This document shows, piece by piece, positions 55,456 to 63,361 of a DNA stretch of 64,000 bases; position 1 is the first letter of the stretch, and every line of letters begins with the position of its first letter. The notes below the pieces were generated by a model that did no database searches, had not been told where the DNA came from, and saw only the letters and a list, made by a program, of their open reading frames with translations. The stretch is taken from contig NZ_JBHUER010000014.1 in the NCBI RefSeq assembly GCF_042681025.1, positions 1 through 64,000 of the forward strand. The letters are read 5' to 3'. Both the position numbers and the translations under genes were made by a program. The DNA comes from Methylopila henanensis. Its GTDB lineage: Bacteria; Pseudomonadota; Alphaproteobacteria; Rhizobiales; Methylopilaceae.

Positions 55456-56418
55456 TCAGAGCGCCGCGTGGCAGCGTCCCAGCGCCCAGCGGATCATCTT
55501 GCGCACGTCCGGATCGGGGTCGTCCATGGCGCGTTCGAGCGCCGGGATCGCCGCAGGCGAGGCGATCTCGCCAAGGGCCGCGGCGGCCTCCTTGCGCAGG
55601 TTCGGGATGTCGCTGTCGAGCAGGGGCCCGAGCGCGTCGACCGCGCTCTCGGCCTTCAGCCGGCCGAGGGCGTTGGCGGCCTTGATCCGCACCTGCCAGA
55701 CGTCGTCGCTAAGCGCGTCGATCAGCGCGACGGTCGCCTCGGGCAGCCGGATCTTGGCGGCGGAGACGGCGGCCTCCTCGCGCACCTGCCAGTGCGGGTC
55801 GGACAGGCCCGCGACCAGCGTCGAGGCACCGGGGCCGCCCGGACGGACGAACACGAGCGCGGACATGGTGGCGCGGCGCACCGTCGGGTCCTCGTCGGAC
55901 GCGGTCGCGATCAGCGCGGGCATCGCCTGCTCGGCTTTCAGCCAGCCGATGACGCCGAGGCCCTCGCGGCGCACCTCCGGGGCCGGGTTGCGCAGAGCCT
56001 TGAGCGCCGCCGCGAGCGCGTCCGGCAGCGTCAGCTCGCGCAGGGCCCGGAGCGCCGCCGCCTGCACGAACGGATCGGAATGCTCGGCGCGCTCGATCAA
56101 CAGCGGGCCGCAGGACGGCTCCTTCTTGTCGGCGAGCGACTCCGCCGCCGACATGCGGACGGCCTCGTCCGGGTCCTCGAGCGAGCCGACCAGGCCCTCG
56201 ACGACCTCCGGACCGTCATGCTCGTCGAGCGCCTTGGCGGCGGCGGCGCGCACCTCCGGGTCGGGATCGCCCAGCCCCTTCAGCAGCAGCACGATCGCTT
56301 CCGGGCCGACCTGCTCCGCAAGCTCCATCATGGCGACGCGCCGGACGCCGGCGTCCGGATCGGCCGCGCGCTCCTTCAGGTCGTCGAGGTCGTCGTCGAA
56401 ATCGTCGAAAACGGGCAT
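55456..56418 (-). CDS. HEAT-repeat protein
   Basis: 320 residues or one less from ATG 56418 (GGAG upstream; the ATG at 56460 belongs to the repeat element). Ten PBS-lyase-type HEAT repeats of about 31 residues follow an acidic N-terminus (VFDDFDDDLDDLKERA); each has a D-x-[DP]-x-x-VR motif (ADPDAGVRR, GDPDPEVRA, EDPDEAVRM, and so on). It forms a solenoid scaffold for protein contacts. It lies downstream of the AprB-like ferredoxin and flavoprotein, so it probably assembles or matures that complex, which is inference. Confidence 0.85.
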   Translation of the reverse strand: MPVFDDFDDDLDDLKERAADPDAGVRRVAMMELAEQVGPEAIVLLLKGLGDPDPEVRAAAAKALDEHDGPEVVEGLVGSLEDPDEAVRMSAAESLADKKEPSCGPLLIERAEHSDPFVQAAALRALRELTLPDALAAALKALRNPAPEVRREGLGVIGWLKAEQAMPALIATASDEDPTVRRATMSALVFVRPGGPGASTLVAGLSDPHWQVREEAAVSAAKIRLPEATVALIDALSDDVWQVRIKAANALGRLKAESAVDALGPLLDSDIPNLRKEAAAALGEIASPAAIPALERAMDDPDPDVRKMIRWALGRCHAAL

Positions 56419-56453
56419 GAATTCGAACTCCGATGGTTCGGCGAAGCTCTCCG

Positions 56454-56547
56454 CCGTCATGCCCGGCGAAGCCGGGCACCCACGACCTTGGGGTCGAGCG
56501 CCGCCCCGGCCAAGTCGTGGATACCCGCCCTGCGGGCGGGCATGACG
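56454..56547. repeat. dispersed palindromic repeat, copy 3
   Basis: Third copy: CGTCATGCCCGG at the left, GGGCATGACG at the right, with CCACGACCTT and AAGTCGTGGAT inside. It lies between the ferredoxin and HEAT-repeat genes of the same operon, so transcripts must pass through its hairpin, which may lower HEAT expression relative to the upstream genes. Confidence 0.85.
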
Positions 56548-56554
56548 AGGGGCT

Positions 56555-56788
56555 TCAGCGCAGCAGGTACGGGATGTTGACCTTGACCGCGCCGGTCGGG
56601 CAGTCGGCCTCGCAGGGCATGCAGTACCAGCACTCGTCGTACTTCATGAACGCCTTCTTCCGCCCCTCGTCGATCGCGAGGATGTCGAGCGGGCACACGT
56701 CGACGCAGACGGTGCAGCCCTTCTCGGCGATGCATTTGGCGTCGTCGATGACGACCGCGGCGCTCTTGGCGTGGGTGATGATCGGCAT
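56555..56788 (-). CDS. AprB-like 2[4Fe-4S] ferredoxin, short form
   Basis: 77 residues with eight cluster-binding Cys: C19, C25, C28, C32 (CIAEKGCTVCVDVCP) and C53, C56, C59, C63 (CWYCMPCEADCP). The long first spacer and the C-W-x-C-x-x-C pattern match the ferredoxin domain of adenylylsulfate reductase subunit B (AprB), but the ~70-residue C-terminal tail that wraps AprA in the canonical enzyme is missing. It lies 12 nt downstream of the AprA-like flavoprotein gene and should be its electron-transfer subunit. Confidence 0.88.
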   Translation of the reverse strand: MPIITHAKSAAVVIDDAKCIAEKGCTVCVDVCPLDILAIDEGRKKAFMKYDECWYCMPCEADCPTGAVKVNIPYLLR

Positions 56789-56800
56789 GGCTCTGTCTCC

Positions 56801-58540
56801 TCACTCGGCCGCGGCCGGCGTCTTCACGCGGAGCTGGTGGTAGGCGGCCATCTCGTCGGCCTCGACGGGCACGATGTACGGGTCGACCGCGCGCTTGGCG
56901 TGGGCCATTTGGCCGTTCTCGTCCTTGTAGAGGGCGGTGTGGCAGAACCACTCGTCGTCGTTGGTCTCGGGGTGATCGACGCGCAGGTGGTAGAAGCCCC
57001 AGCGGCTTTCGGTGCGGTAGAGCGAGGCCGCCGCCGCCATGTCGGCGCAGTCGAGGATGGTCTGCATCTCGAGCGCGCGCAGCAGCTCGTGCGGGTCGCG
57101 GGCGCAGAGCGCCGAGAGGTCGTCGCGGATCTCGGCGAAGCGGCGCTGGCCGATCCGCATCTTGGCGGTCACCTTCGGCGGCTCGAGATAGTCGTTCACC
57201 AGCCGGCGGGTCTTGAACTCCATCTCGTGCGGCGTCAGCCCGTCCTCGCGCCGGGTCGGCGCCAACACGCGCTCCTTCTCGGCGGCGAGATAGCCCTCGT
57301 CATAGGCCGGGAGGTCGACGCCGGCGCAGTATTCGGCCGCGTCGGCGCCGGCGATGCCGCCGTTCACGAAAGCGCCCAGCATGTAGTTGTGCGGGACGCT
57401 CGCCATGTCGCCGACGGCGTAAAGGCCGGGCACGGTGGTGCGGGCGAACTCGTCGACCGCGACGCCCGAGGCGGAGTGGCCCGAGCAGAAGCCGATCTCG
57501 GAGATGTGCATCTCCACAGGCTGCTTGCGATAGTCGTTGCCGCGCCGCTCGTGGAACCGGCCGCGCGAGGGCCGCTCGTTGGTGTGCAGGATGGTCTCGA
57601 TCTCGGAGATCGTCTCCTCGGCGAGGTGGTCCATCTTGAGGTAGACCGGGCCGTTGCCCGACTGCAGCTCGCGCCAGAACTCCAGCATCATCTGGCCCGA
57701 CCAGTAGTCGCACTCGATGAAGCGGTCGCCCTTGTTGTTGGCGGTGTAGCCGCCGAACGGGCCGGTGACGTAGGCGCAGGACGGGCCGTTGTAGTCCTTG
57801 ATCAGCGGGTTGATCTGGTAGCACTCGAGGTTCGCGAGCTCGGCGCCGGCGTGGTAGGCCATGGCGTAGCCGTCGCCGCAGTTGGCGGCGTTCTCGTAGG
57901 TGCCGAACATGTAGCCGGAGGCCGGCAGGCCGAGGCGACCGGCGGCGCCGCAGGCGAGGATCACGGCCTTCGCCTTCACCACCAGGAACTCGGAGGTGCG
58001 GGTGTTGACGCCGACCGCGCCGGCGATGCGGCCGTCCGGCGCCTTCAGCAGCCGGGTCGCCATGTAGCGGTTCGTGACCGCCACCTGCAGGCGGCGGAGC
58101 TGCCGGTACAGCACCTTCTTGACGTTGTGACCTTCTGGCATCGGCAGCACGTAGGTCCCCATGTGGTGGACCTTGCGCATGTTGTACTCGCCGGAGCCGT
58201 CCTTCTCGAACTTCACCCCGAGCTTGTCGAGGTACTGGATCATCGGGAAGGAGCCGGTGGCGTAGGCCATCACCGCCTTCTGGTTGACGATGCCGTCGTT
58301 CGCGACGGTGATCTCCTTCACGTACTGCTCGGGCGTGGCGTAGCCCGGCACGACCGCGTTGTTCAGGCCGTCCATGCCCATGGAGATCGCGCCCGAGCGC
58401 TTGACGTTGGCCTTCTCCATCAGGACGACGCGCAGCTTCGGATTTGCTTCCTTGGCCTTGATCGCCGCCATCGGGCCGCCGGTGCCGCCGCCGATGACGA
58501 GCAGGTCGGTCTCGATGATCTCGGTCTTGGGCTCGCTCAT
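56801..58540 (-). CDS. AprA-like FAD flavoprotein (fumarate reductase/APS reductase superfamily)
   Basis: 579 residues from ATG 58540. FAD-binding DLLVIGGGTGGPMAAIKA (Gly17-22), KRSGAISMGMDGLN, then the capping domain and FCSGHSASGVAVDEF with His355 at the place of AprA's substrate-binding His398; GLYAVGDMASVPHNYMLGAFVNGGIAGADAAEY is the FAD C-terminal block. The end (TESRWGFYHLRVDHPETNDDEWFCHT) parallels AprA (~640-660 residues) closely. Whether it reduces APS, sulfite or another compound is unknown; no sulfate adenylyltransferase or dsr genes are nearby. Shorter than AprA by ~70 residues. Confidence 0.88.
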   Translation of the reverse strand: MSEPKTEIIETDLLVIGGGTGGPMAAIKAKEANPKLRVVLMEKANVKRSGAISMGMDGLNNAVVPGYATPEQYVKEITVANDGIVNQKAVMAYATGSFPMIQYLDKLGVKFEKDGSGEYNMRKVHHMGTYVLPMPEGHNVKKVLYRQLRRLQVAVTNRYMATRLLKAPDGRIAGAVGVNTRTSEFLVVKAKAVILACGAAGRLGLPASGYMFGTYENAANCGDGYAMAYHAGAELANLECYQINPLIKDYNGPSCAYVTGPFGGYTANNKGDRFIECDYWSGQMMLEFWRELQSGNGPVYLKMDHLAEETISEIETILHTNERPSRGRFHERRGNDYRKQPVEMHISEIGFCSGHSASGVAVDEFARTTVPGLYAVGDMASVPHNYMLGAFVNGGIAGADAAEYCAGVDLPAYDEGYLAAEKERVLAPTRREDGLTPHEMEFKTRRLVNDYLEPPKVTAKMRIGQRRFAEIRDDLSALCARDPHELLRALEMQTILDCADMAAAASLYRTESRWGFYHLRVDHPETNDDEWFCHTALYKDENGQMAHAKRAVDPYIVPVEADEMAAYHQLRVKTPAAAE

Positions 58541-58571
58541 GAGATGTCTCGTCTGGCTCGCGGGGGTCGGT

Positions 58572-58943
58572 TCAGGCGGCGCGCGCGGGAAGCGTCGGGG
58601 GGGTCTCGCCCGCGGCGAGGCGGCGAAGATAGGTCCACGGGTAGATCCCGCGGTCGTGCCCGTCATCGAAGGTCATGTGCGCGGCGTAGCCGCCGAGCGG
58701 CTCGATCGCCGTGATCGCCACGCCGGGAAACGCTGCGGGGAAACGTCCGTCGGCGCGGGCGCGGGTGCACCAGGCGCAGCGGCAGCCGAGCCGGAGCGTC
58801 TCGGCGGACAGCGTGGCGCCGTCGCCGTCGTGGAAGCTCAGCCGGAGCTCCCGACCGGCGTCGCGGACGGCGGCTTCCGCCGGCGTGTCCGCCGGATCGA
58901 AGGGCGGCTGGCCCCCGGCGATCCGTTCGAGCGGATGCTCCAT
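58572..58943 (-). CDS. DUF971 (GBBH-like N-terminal) domain protein
   Basis: 123 residues from ATG 58943 (GAGGAG 6 nt upstream). The DUF971 domain runs ELRLSFHDGDGATLSAETLRLGCRCAWCTRARADGRF...GVAITAIEPLGGYAAHMTFDDGHDRGIYPWTYLRRLA. The segment CRCAWC with further His/Asp resembles the zinc site of the gamma-butyrobetaine hydroxylase N-terminal domain; stand-alone DUF971 proteins and fusions to Fe-S scaffold ApbC suggest a part in Fe-S or flavoprotein maturation. First gene of the unit and 31 nt upstream of the flavoprotein. Confidence 0.88.
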   Translation of the reverse strand: MEHPLERIAGGQPPFDPADTPAEAAVRDAGRELRLSFHDGDGATLSAETLRLGCRCAWCTRARADGRFPAAFPGVAITAIEPLGGYAAHMTFDDGHDRGIYPWTYLRRLAAGETPPTLPARAA

Positions 58944-59028
58944 CGCGTTCTCCTCTCGCATCGTGCCTGCAAGAGGAGGGGAAACCGCGGGGCGGAGACA
59001 GCAATTAGTTGCCGGCGGCCGGCGTTCC

Positions 59029-59889
59029 TCAGGCGAAGCGCCTCGCGCCCGCCACGCAGGCGACGACGACCGCGGTCGCGGCGAACATCGGCCAGGCCAC
59101 GGGCTCTCCAAGCAGCAGCGCCGCCAACGCGAGGCCGAAGAACGGCTGCAGCAACTGGAGCTGGCCGACGCCGGCGGCGCCGCCAAGAGCAAGCCCGCGG
59201 TACCAGAACGCGAAGCCGACCAGCATGCTGAACACCGAGACGTAGGCGAGGCCGAGCCACGCCGCGCCGCCGACGCCGTCCCAGGTCGCAGGCGCGGTCG
59301 CGAGCGCGAACGGCGCGGCCGCCGGCAGCGCGACGACCAGCGCCCAGGAAATGACCTGCCAGCCGCCGAGCCGGCGCGACAGCGCGGCGCCTTCGGCGTA
59401 GCCGAGCCCGCAGACCGCGACCGCCGCCACCATCAGCAGGTCGCCGGCGAGCGAGCCGCCGGCGCTGGTCGCGAGCGCGAAGCCTGCGACCGACAGCCCG
59501 CCGACGATCGCGAACAGCCAGAACGCGGGCTTCGGGCGCTCGCCGGCGCGCGCGACTGCGAACAGGGCGGTGGCGAGCGGCAGCAGGCCGATGAAGACGA
59601 TCGAACGCGCCGAGGTGATGCGCTCGAGCGCGATCGCGGTCAGCAGCGGGAAGCCGACGACGACGCCGAGCGCGACGATCGCGAGCGGAACGAGGTCCGC
59701 GCGGGAGGGGCGCCGCTGACGCAGCGCGAGCAGCAGCGCCGCCGCTAGCGCGCCGGCGATCGCCGCGCGCGCCGAGGTCAGGAACAGCGGCGGCAGGCCG
59801 CCGACGGCGACCCGCGTCGCCGGCAGCGAGCCGCTGAAGATGATTACGCCGATCAGGCCGCTTCCCCAGCCCTCCATCGCCCGTCCCAT
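59029..59889 (-). CDS. EamA-family transporter divergent from a MocR regulator
   Basis: 286 residues from ATG 59889 (GGGAGG 6 nt upstream). Ten membrane helices in two halves: GVIIFSGSLPATRVAVGGLPPLFLTSARAAIAGALAAALL and VAAVAVCGLGYAEGAALSRRLGGWQVISWALVV; ends ...ATAVVVACVAGARRFA. Exporters of this type are frequently paired with, and controlled by, the adjacent divergent MocR-family regulator. Substrate unknown, probably an amino-acid-like compound. Confidence 0.88.
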   Translation of the reverse strand: MGRAMEGWGSGLIGVIIFSGSLPATRVAVGGLPPLFLTSARAAIAGALAAALLLALRQRRPSRADLVPLAIVALGVVVGFPLLTAIALERITSARSIVFIGLLPLATALFAVARAGERPKPAFWLFAIVGGLSVAGFALATSAGGSLAGDLLMVAAVAVCGLGYAEGAALSRRLGGWQVISWALVVALPAAAPFALATAPATWDGVGGAAWLGLAYVSVFSMLVGFAFWYRGLALGGAAGVGQLQLLQPFFGLALAALLLGEPVAWPMFAATAVVVACVAGARRFA

Positions 59890-59956
59890 GCCGTCCTCCC
59901 GCCCTGTCGCGGCGTCGACCGTTAGCGGGGAGGGACTGGCGCCGCCAGAGACGGAG

Positions 59957-60002
59957 CAGTACAATCCAGTAAAACTGTTATGCAGGCGAAAGCCATACAG
60001 TT
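59957..60002. promoter_or_regulatory. candidate MocR operator
   Basis: Clustered related boxes in the divergent promoter: CAGTACAAT (59957) and CAGTAAAAC (59967), of which 59967-59977 (CAGTAAAACTG) is itself a palindrome, then AACTGTTATG at 59973-59982 and the near-inverse CATACAGTT at 59994-60002. MocR regulators bind direct and inverted repeats of this size. It is immediately upstream of the regulator's ATG (60015). Confidence 0.5.
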
Positions 60003-60014
60003 CAGGGGGGCGGC

Positions 60015-61406
60015 ATGAGCCTTGCCGAGACGACGCGCACGGCCGAGGTGATGGACGCGATCCGCCGGCGGGTGACGGGCCGCGCGCTCGCCCCCGGCGA
60101 CCGGCTGCCGTCGATCCGCGGTTTCGCCTCGGCGATGCGGGTGTCGCCCTCCACGGTGGTGGAGGCCTACGACCGGTTGGCCGCGGAGGGCCTGATCCGG
60201 TCCCGCCGCGGTTCGGGCTTCTATGTCGTCGGCGGCGCCGCGCCGCTGACGCTCGCCGAGGTGGGGCCGAGGCTCGATCGCGCCGTCGATCCGCTGTGGG
60301 TGTCGCGCCAGTCGCTCGACGCCGGCCCGGAGACGCTGAAGCCCGGCTGCGGCTGGCTGCCGGCGGACTGGATGCCCATGACGGAGCTTCGGCGGGCGAT
60401 CCGGGCGCTGGCGCGCGCCGACGACGCCACGCTCGCCGATTACGGCGGCGCGCGCGGCTCGCCCGCGCTGCGCCGTCTGCTCGCGCGCCGCATGGCCGAC
60501 CAGGGCGTCGAGGCCGCGCCGGACCAGATCATCCTGACGGCCTCCGGCACCCACGCGATCGATCTCGTCTGCCGCTTCCTGCTCCGTCCGGGCGATACGG
60601 TGCTGGTCGATGACCCCTGCTACTTCAACTTTCTCGCGCTGCTGCGCGCCCATCAGGTCGAGATCGTCGGCGCGCCCTTCACGCCGAACGGCCCGGACCT
60701 CGCGGCGTTCGAGAAGGTTCTCGCGGAGCGACGACCGCGGCTCTACCTCACCAATTCCGGCCTCCACAACCCGACCGGCGCGAGCCTCTCGCCGCAGGTC
60801 GCGCACCGCGTGCTGAGCTTGGCGGCGGCCCATGACGTCGTCATCGTCGAGGACGACATCTTCGCGGATTTCGAGCCGGAGCCGACGCCGCGGCTCGCAG
60901 CCCTCGACGGGCTCGCCCGTGTCATCCGGATCGGAAGCTTCTCGAAAACGCTGTCGGCCTCGGTGCGCTGCGGGCACATCGCGGCGCGGGCGGACTGGAT
61001 CGAGGGTCTGATCGACCTGCAGGTCGCGACCGGCTTCGGGGCCGCGAGCCCCGCCGCGACCGAACTGATCGCGGGCGCGCTCGGCGACGGCGGCTACCGC
61101 CGGCATGTGGAGGCGCTCCGCCGGCGCCTGTCGCTCGCGATGCGGGACGTGGACGCAAAGCTCGCGCGGCTCGGCTTCGCGCCATGGACCGAACCGCGGG
61201 CAGGTCTGTTCCTCTGGCGCCGCCTGCCGGACGGCCTCGACGCCGCGGCCGTCGCAACCTCAGCGCTGGCCGAAGGCGTCGTGCTGGCGCCTGGCGACGT
61301 TTTCAGCGTCTCGCGCACGGCCTCCGGCTTCATGCGCTTCAACGTGGCGCAGTGCGGCGACCCGCGGGTCTACGACGTGCTGGCGCGCGCCACGGCGCGG
61401 AAATGA
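60015..61406 (+). CDS. MocR/PdxR-type regulator (GntR HTH + aminotransferase domain)
   Basis: 463 residues. A GntR winged HTH at residues ~10-75 (RRRVTGRALAPGDRLPSIRGFASAMRVSPSTVVEAYDRLAAEGLIRSRRGSGFYV) is fused to a fold-type I aminotransferase-like domain with SNSGLHNPTG-type NSGLHNPTGASLS, VIVEDDIFADFE and the PLP-binding Lys of IGSFSKTLSASVRCGHIA. Such proteins sense PLP or an amino compound and activate a neighbouring transporter or biosynthetic gene; here the divergent EamA exporter is the target candidate. Confidence 0.92.
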   Translation: MSLAETTRTAEVMDAIRRRVTGRALAPGDRLPSIRGFASAMRVSPSTVVEAYDRLAAEGLIRSRRGSGFYVVGGAAPLTLAEVGPRLDRAVDPLWVSRQSLDAGPETLKPGCGWLPADWMPMTELRRAIRALARADDATLADYGGARGSPALRRLLARRMADQGVEAAPDQIILTASGTHAIDLVCRFLLRPGDTVLVDDPCYFNFLALLRAHQVEIVGAPFTPNGPDLAAFEKVLAERRPRLYLTNSGLHNPTGASLSPQVAHRVLSLAAAHDVVIVEDDIFADFEPEPTPRLAALDGLARVIRIGSFSKTLSASVRCGHIAARADWIEGLIDLQVATGFGAASPAATELIAGALGDGGYRRHVEALRRRLSLAMRDVDAKLARLGFAPWTEPRAGLFLWRRLPDGLDAAAVATSALAEGVVLAPGDVFSVSRTASGFMRFNVAQCGDPRVYDVLARATARK

Positions 61407-61434
61407 TCCTGCATAACAATCGGGCGCGGCGCGC

Positions 61435-61926
61435 CTAACTCTCGCGCAGGTTTTCCGCCCGACGCCCGTCATGGGCGGTCACCACGCGTTTCAGCAACTC
61501 AAGGAAGGTGGCGCGCTCGTCGGCGTCCAGCGCCTCGACGGTGGCCTCGTGGGCGGCGCGCGCCGAGGCCTCCATCGCGCTGAGCAGCGAGGCCCCTTCA
61601 GGGGTCATCCGGCACACCTGCGCGCGGCGGTCCTGCGCCGAGGTCACGCGCTGCAGAAGTCCTCGGGATTCAAGGCGTTTCAGCGCGCCCGTCGTCGTCG
61701 TCCGGTCGAGGGCGACGGCCCGCGCCAGCGTCGTCTGGTCGGCCTCGTCGAGGACCGCCAGCGCCGACAGCAGGCTGTACTGGAGCGGCGTCATCCGAAA
61801 CGTGGCGCATAGCTCGGCGAACAGGCTCACATGGATCTGATGAAGCCGCCGCGCCAGAAATCCGGGACGTTCGATCAGCGGCCAAATTTCTTTGTAACAA
61901 TTTGAATCTGAGGCGTTTTCGCTCAC
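61435..61926 (-). CDS. MarR-family transcription regulator
   Basis: 163 residues from GTG 61926 (ATG 62001 is the alternative, adding 25). MarR winged HTH: LCATFRMTPLQYSLLSALAVLDEADQTTLARAVALDRTTTTGALKRLESRGLLQRVTSAQDRRAQVCRMTPEGASLL. The N-terminal segment SDSNCYKEIWPLIERPGFLARRLHQIHVSLFAE is typical of a subgroup near aromatic or amide catabolic genes. It is divergent from the amidohydrolase operon and probably represses it until an inducer binds. Confidence 0.9.
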   Translation of the reverse strand: MSENASDSNCYKEIWPLIERPGFLARRLHQIHVSLFAELCATFRMTPLQYSLLSALAVLDEADQTTLARAVALDRTTTTGALKRLESRGLLQRVTSAQDRRAQVCRMTPEGASLLSAMEASARAAHEATVEALDADERATFLELLKRVVTAHDGRRAENLRES

Positions 61927-62009
61927 GCGTAGGGTCCCGCTGCAAGGCTCTTCCGGGCTTTCGCCCTGCAAGCCGCTCGCCAAATGGCATGCCGCCTGCA
62001 TGAGGAATT

Positions 62010-62025
62010 GCGAAGCATACTTCGC
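62010..62025. promoter_or_regulatory. candidate MarR operator palindrome
   Basis: GCGAAG (62010-62015), spacer CATA, CTTCGC (62020-62025): a perfect 6-bp-arm palindrome in the 148-bp divergent region between the MarR gene and the amidohydrolase gene. The size and position suit a dimeric MarR repressor. Confidence 0.45.
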
Positions 62026-62074
62026 TTTTTCGCGCCGCCGGGCAAACCGGGCGGCCTGCGGGATGGAGGAACGA

Positions 62075-63361
62075 ATGGCGGACGCGACACGGTACGATCT
62101 GGTGCTCAAGGGCGGACGGGTGATCTGTCCGGCCTCCGGCGTCGACGGGGTGCGCGACGTCGCGGTGAAGGCCGGCAAGATCGCCGCGGTCGAGGAGGCG
62201 ATCCTGCCGAGCGCGGCGGCCGAGGTCGTCAACGTCTCCGGCAGGCTGGTGCTGCCGGGCCTGATCGACACCCACGGCCACATCTACCAGTACGTCACCG
62301 GCCGCTTCGGGCTTGATCCCGACATGGTCGGGGTGCGCTCGGGCGTCACCACGGTGATCGACCAGGGCGGCCCGTCCTGCATGACGCTGCCGGGCTTCCG
62401 CAAGTTCATCGCCGAGCCGTCCGAGACCAACGTGCTGGCCTTCCTCTCCGCCTATCTCGTGGGCGGCCTCGAGGGCCATTTCTATCCCAACCTCTACAGC
62501 CCCGACTGCGTCGACATCGAAGCGACCGTGCGCTCGGCGACCGCGAACCGCGACCTCGTCCGCGGGATCAAGGGCCACGCCGAGATTGGCGGCTTCGCGC
62601 GCTGGGGCATCAAGGTCATGGAGATGGCCGCCGAGATCGCGCGCCGCGCCGAGGTGCCGCTCTACGTCCATTTCGGCCAGCTCTGGGGCCTGCCCGAGAG
62701 CGGGAAGAACGGCGAGGACGCCGACACCATCCTCGAGCGCGTCATCCCGCTGCTGAAGGAGGGCGACGTGCTGGCCCATCCCTTCACGCGCCATCCCGGC
62801 GGCTTCGTGAACCGTGAGGGCGAACTGCACCACGTCATCCAGGCGGCGCTCGACCGCGGCCTGAAGGTCGACGTCGGCCACGGGTCGCATTTCTCCTACC
62901 GCCTCGCCAAGCAGGCTCTCGCGGCCGGCGTGATCCCGCACACGCTCGGCGCCGACATGCACGGCTACAACACGCAGGTGCCCGAGATTCCTGTGCCGCT
63001 CGGCACGCCGGAAGAGCACGAGGACGACGAGAACCACCCCTTCAAGGGCCAGGCGCGCTTCAGCCTGACCCAGGCCATGAGCTCGATGATGACGCTCGGC
63101 ATCCCGCTGGAGGAGGTGGTCAAGATGGTCACCTCGCATCCCGCGAAGATGCTGCAGATGGAGGACACGCTGGGCTCGCTCGCGGTCGGGCGGACGGCGG
63201 ACGTGTCCGTGCTCGACGACGTCCGCGGCCGCTTCGTGCTGCGCGACAACGAGGACTACCGCGTCATCGCCGAGCGCCTGCTGCAGCCTGCCTTCTGCCT
63301 GCGCGCCGGCAAGCGCATCGACGCCGACAGCCCGATCCTGCCGCAGGCGATCGCGGCGTGA
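62075..63361 (+). CDS. amidohydrolase/deacetylase metallohydrolase
   Basis: 428 residues from ATG 62075 (GGAGG upstream). TIM-barrel amidohydrolase: YDLVLKGGRVICPASGVDGVRDVAVKAGKIAAVEE, metal motif DTHGHIYQ (His67, His69), Lys166 in GIKGHAE as possible carbamylated bridge, LYVHFGQ (His199), LAHPFTRH (His235) and PHTLGADMH (Asp294). It matches the amidohydrolase/deacetylase family (EF_0837 type), which hydrolyses cyclic or N-acylated amides. Stop overlaps the next GTG (GTGA). Confidence 0.9.
   Translation: MADATRYDLVLKGGRVICPASGVDGVRDVAVKAGKIAAVEEAILPSAAAEVVNVSGRLVLPGLIDTHGHIYQYVTGRFGLDPDMVGVRSGVTTVIDQGGPSCMTLPGFRKFIAEPSETNVLAFLSAYLVGGLEGHFYPNLYSPDCVDIEATVRSATANRDLVRGIKGHAEIGGFARWGIKVMEMAAEIARRAEVPLYVHFGQLWGLPESGKNGEDADTILERVIPLLKEGDVLAHPFTRHPGGFVNREGELHHVIQAALDRGLKVDVGHGSHFSYRLAKQALAAGVIPHTLGADMHGYNTQVPEIPVPLGTPEEHEDDENHPFKGQARFSLTQAMSSMMTLGIPLEEVVKMVTSHPAKMLQMEDTLGSLAVGRTADVSVLDDVRGRFVLRDNEDYRVIAERLLQPAFCLRAGKRIDADSPILPQAIAA

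Noticed and set aside
50331..56547. Palindromic repeats as a CRISPR array
   Set aside because: Only three copies, kilobases apart, each self-complementary over ~94 bp and separated by genes, not by short spacers.
56771..58714. 647-codon plus-strand frame opposite the AprA-like gene
   Set aside because: Antisense shadow with low-complexity Val/Gly/Asp/His composition; the minus-strand frame has the FAD motifs.
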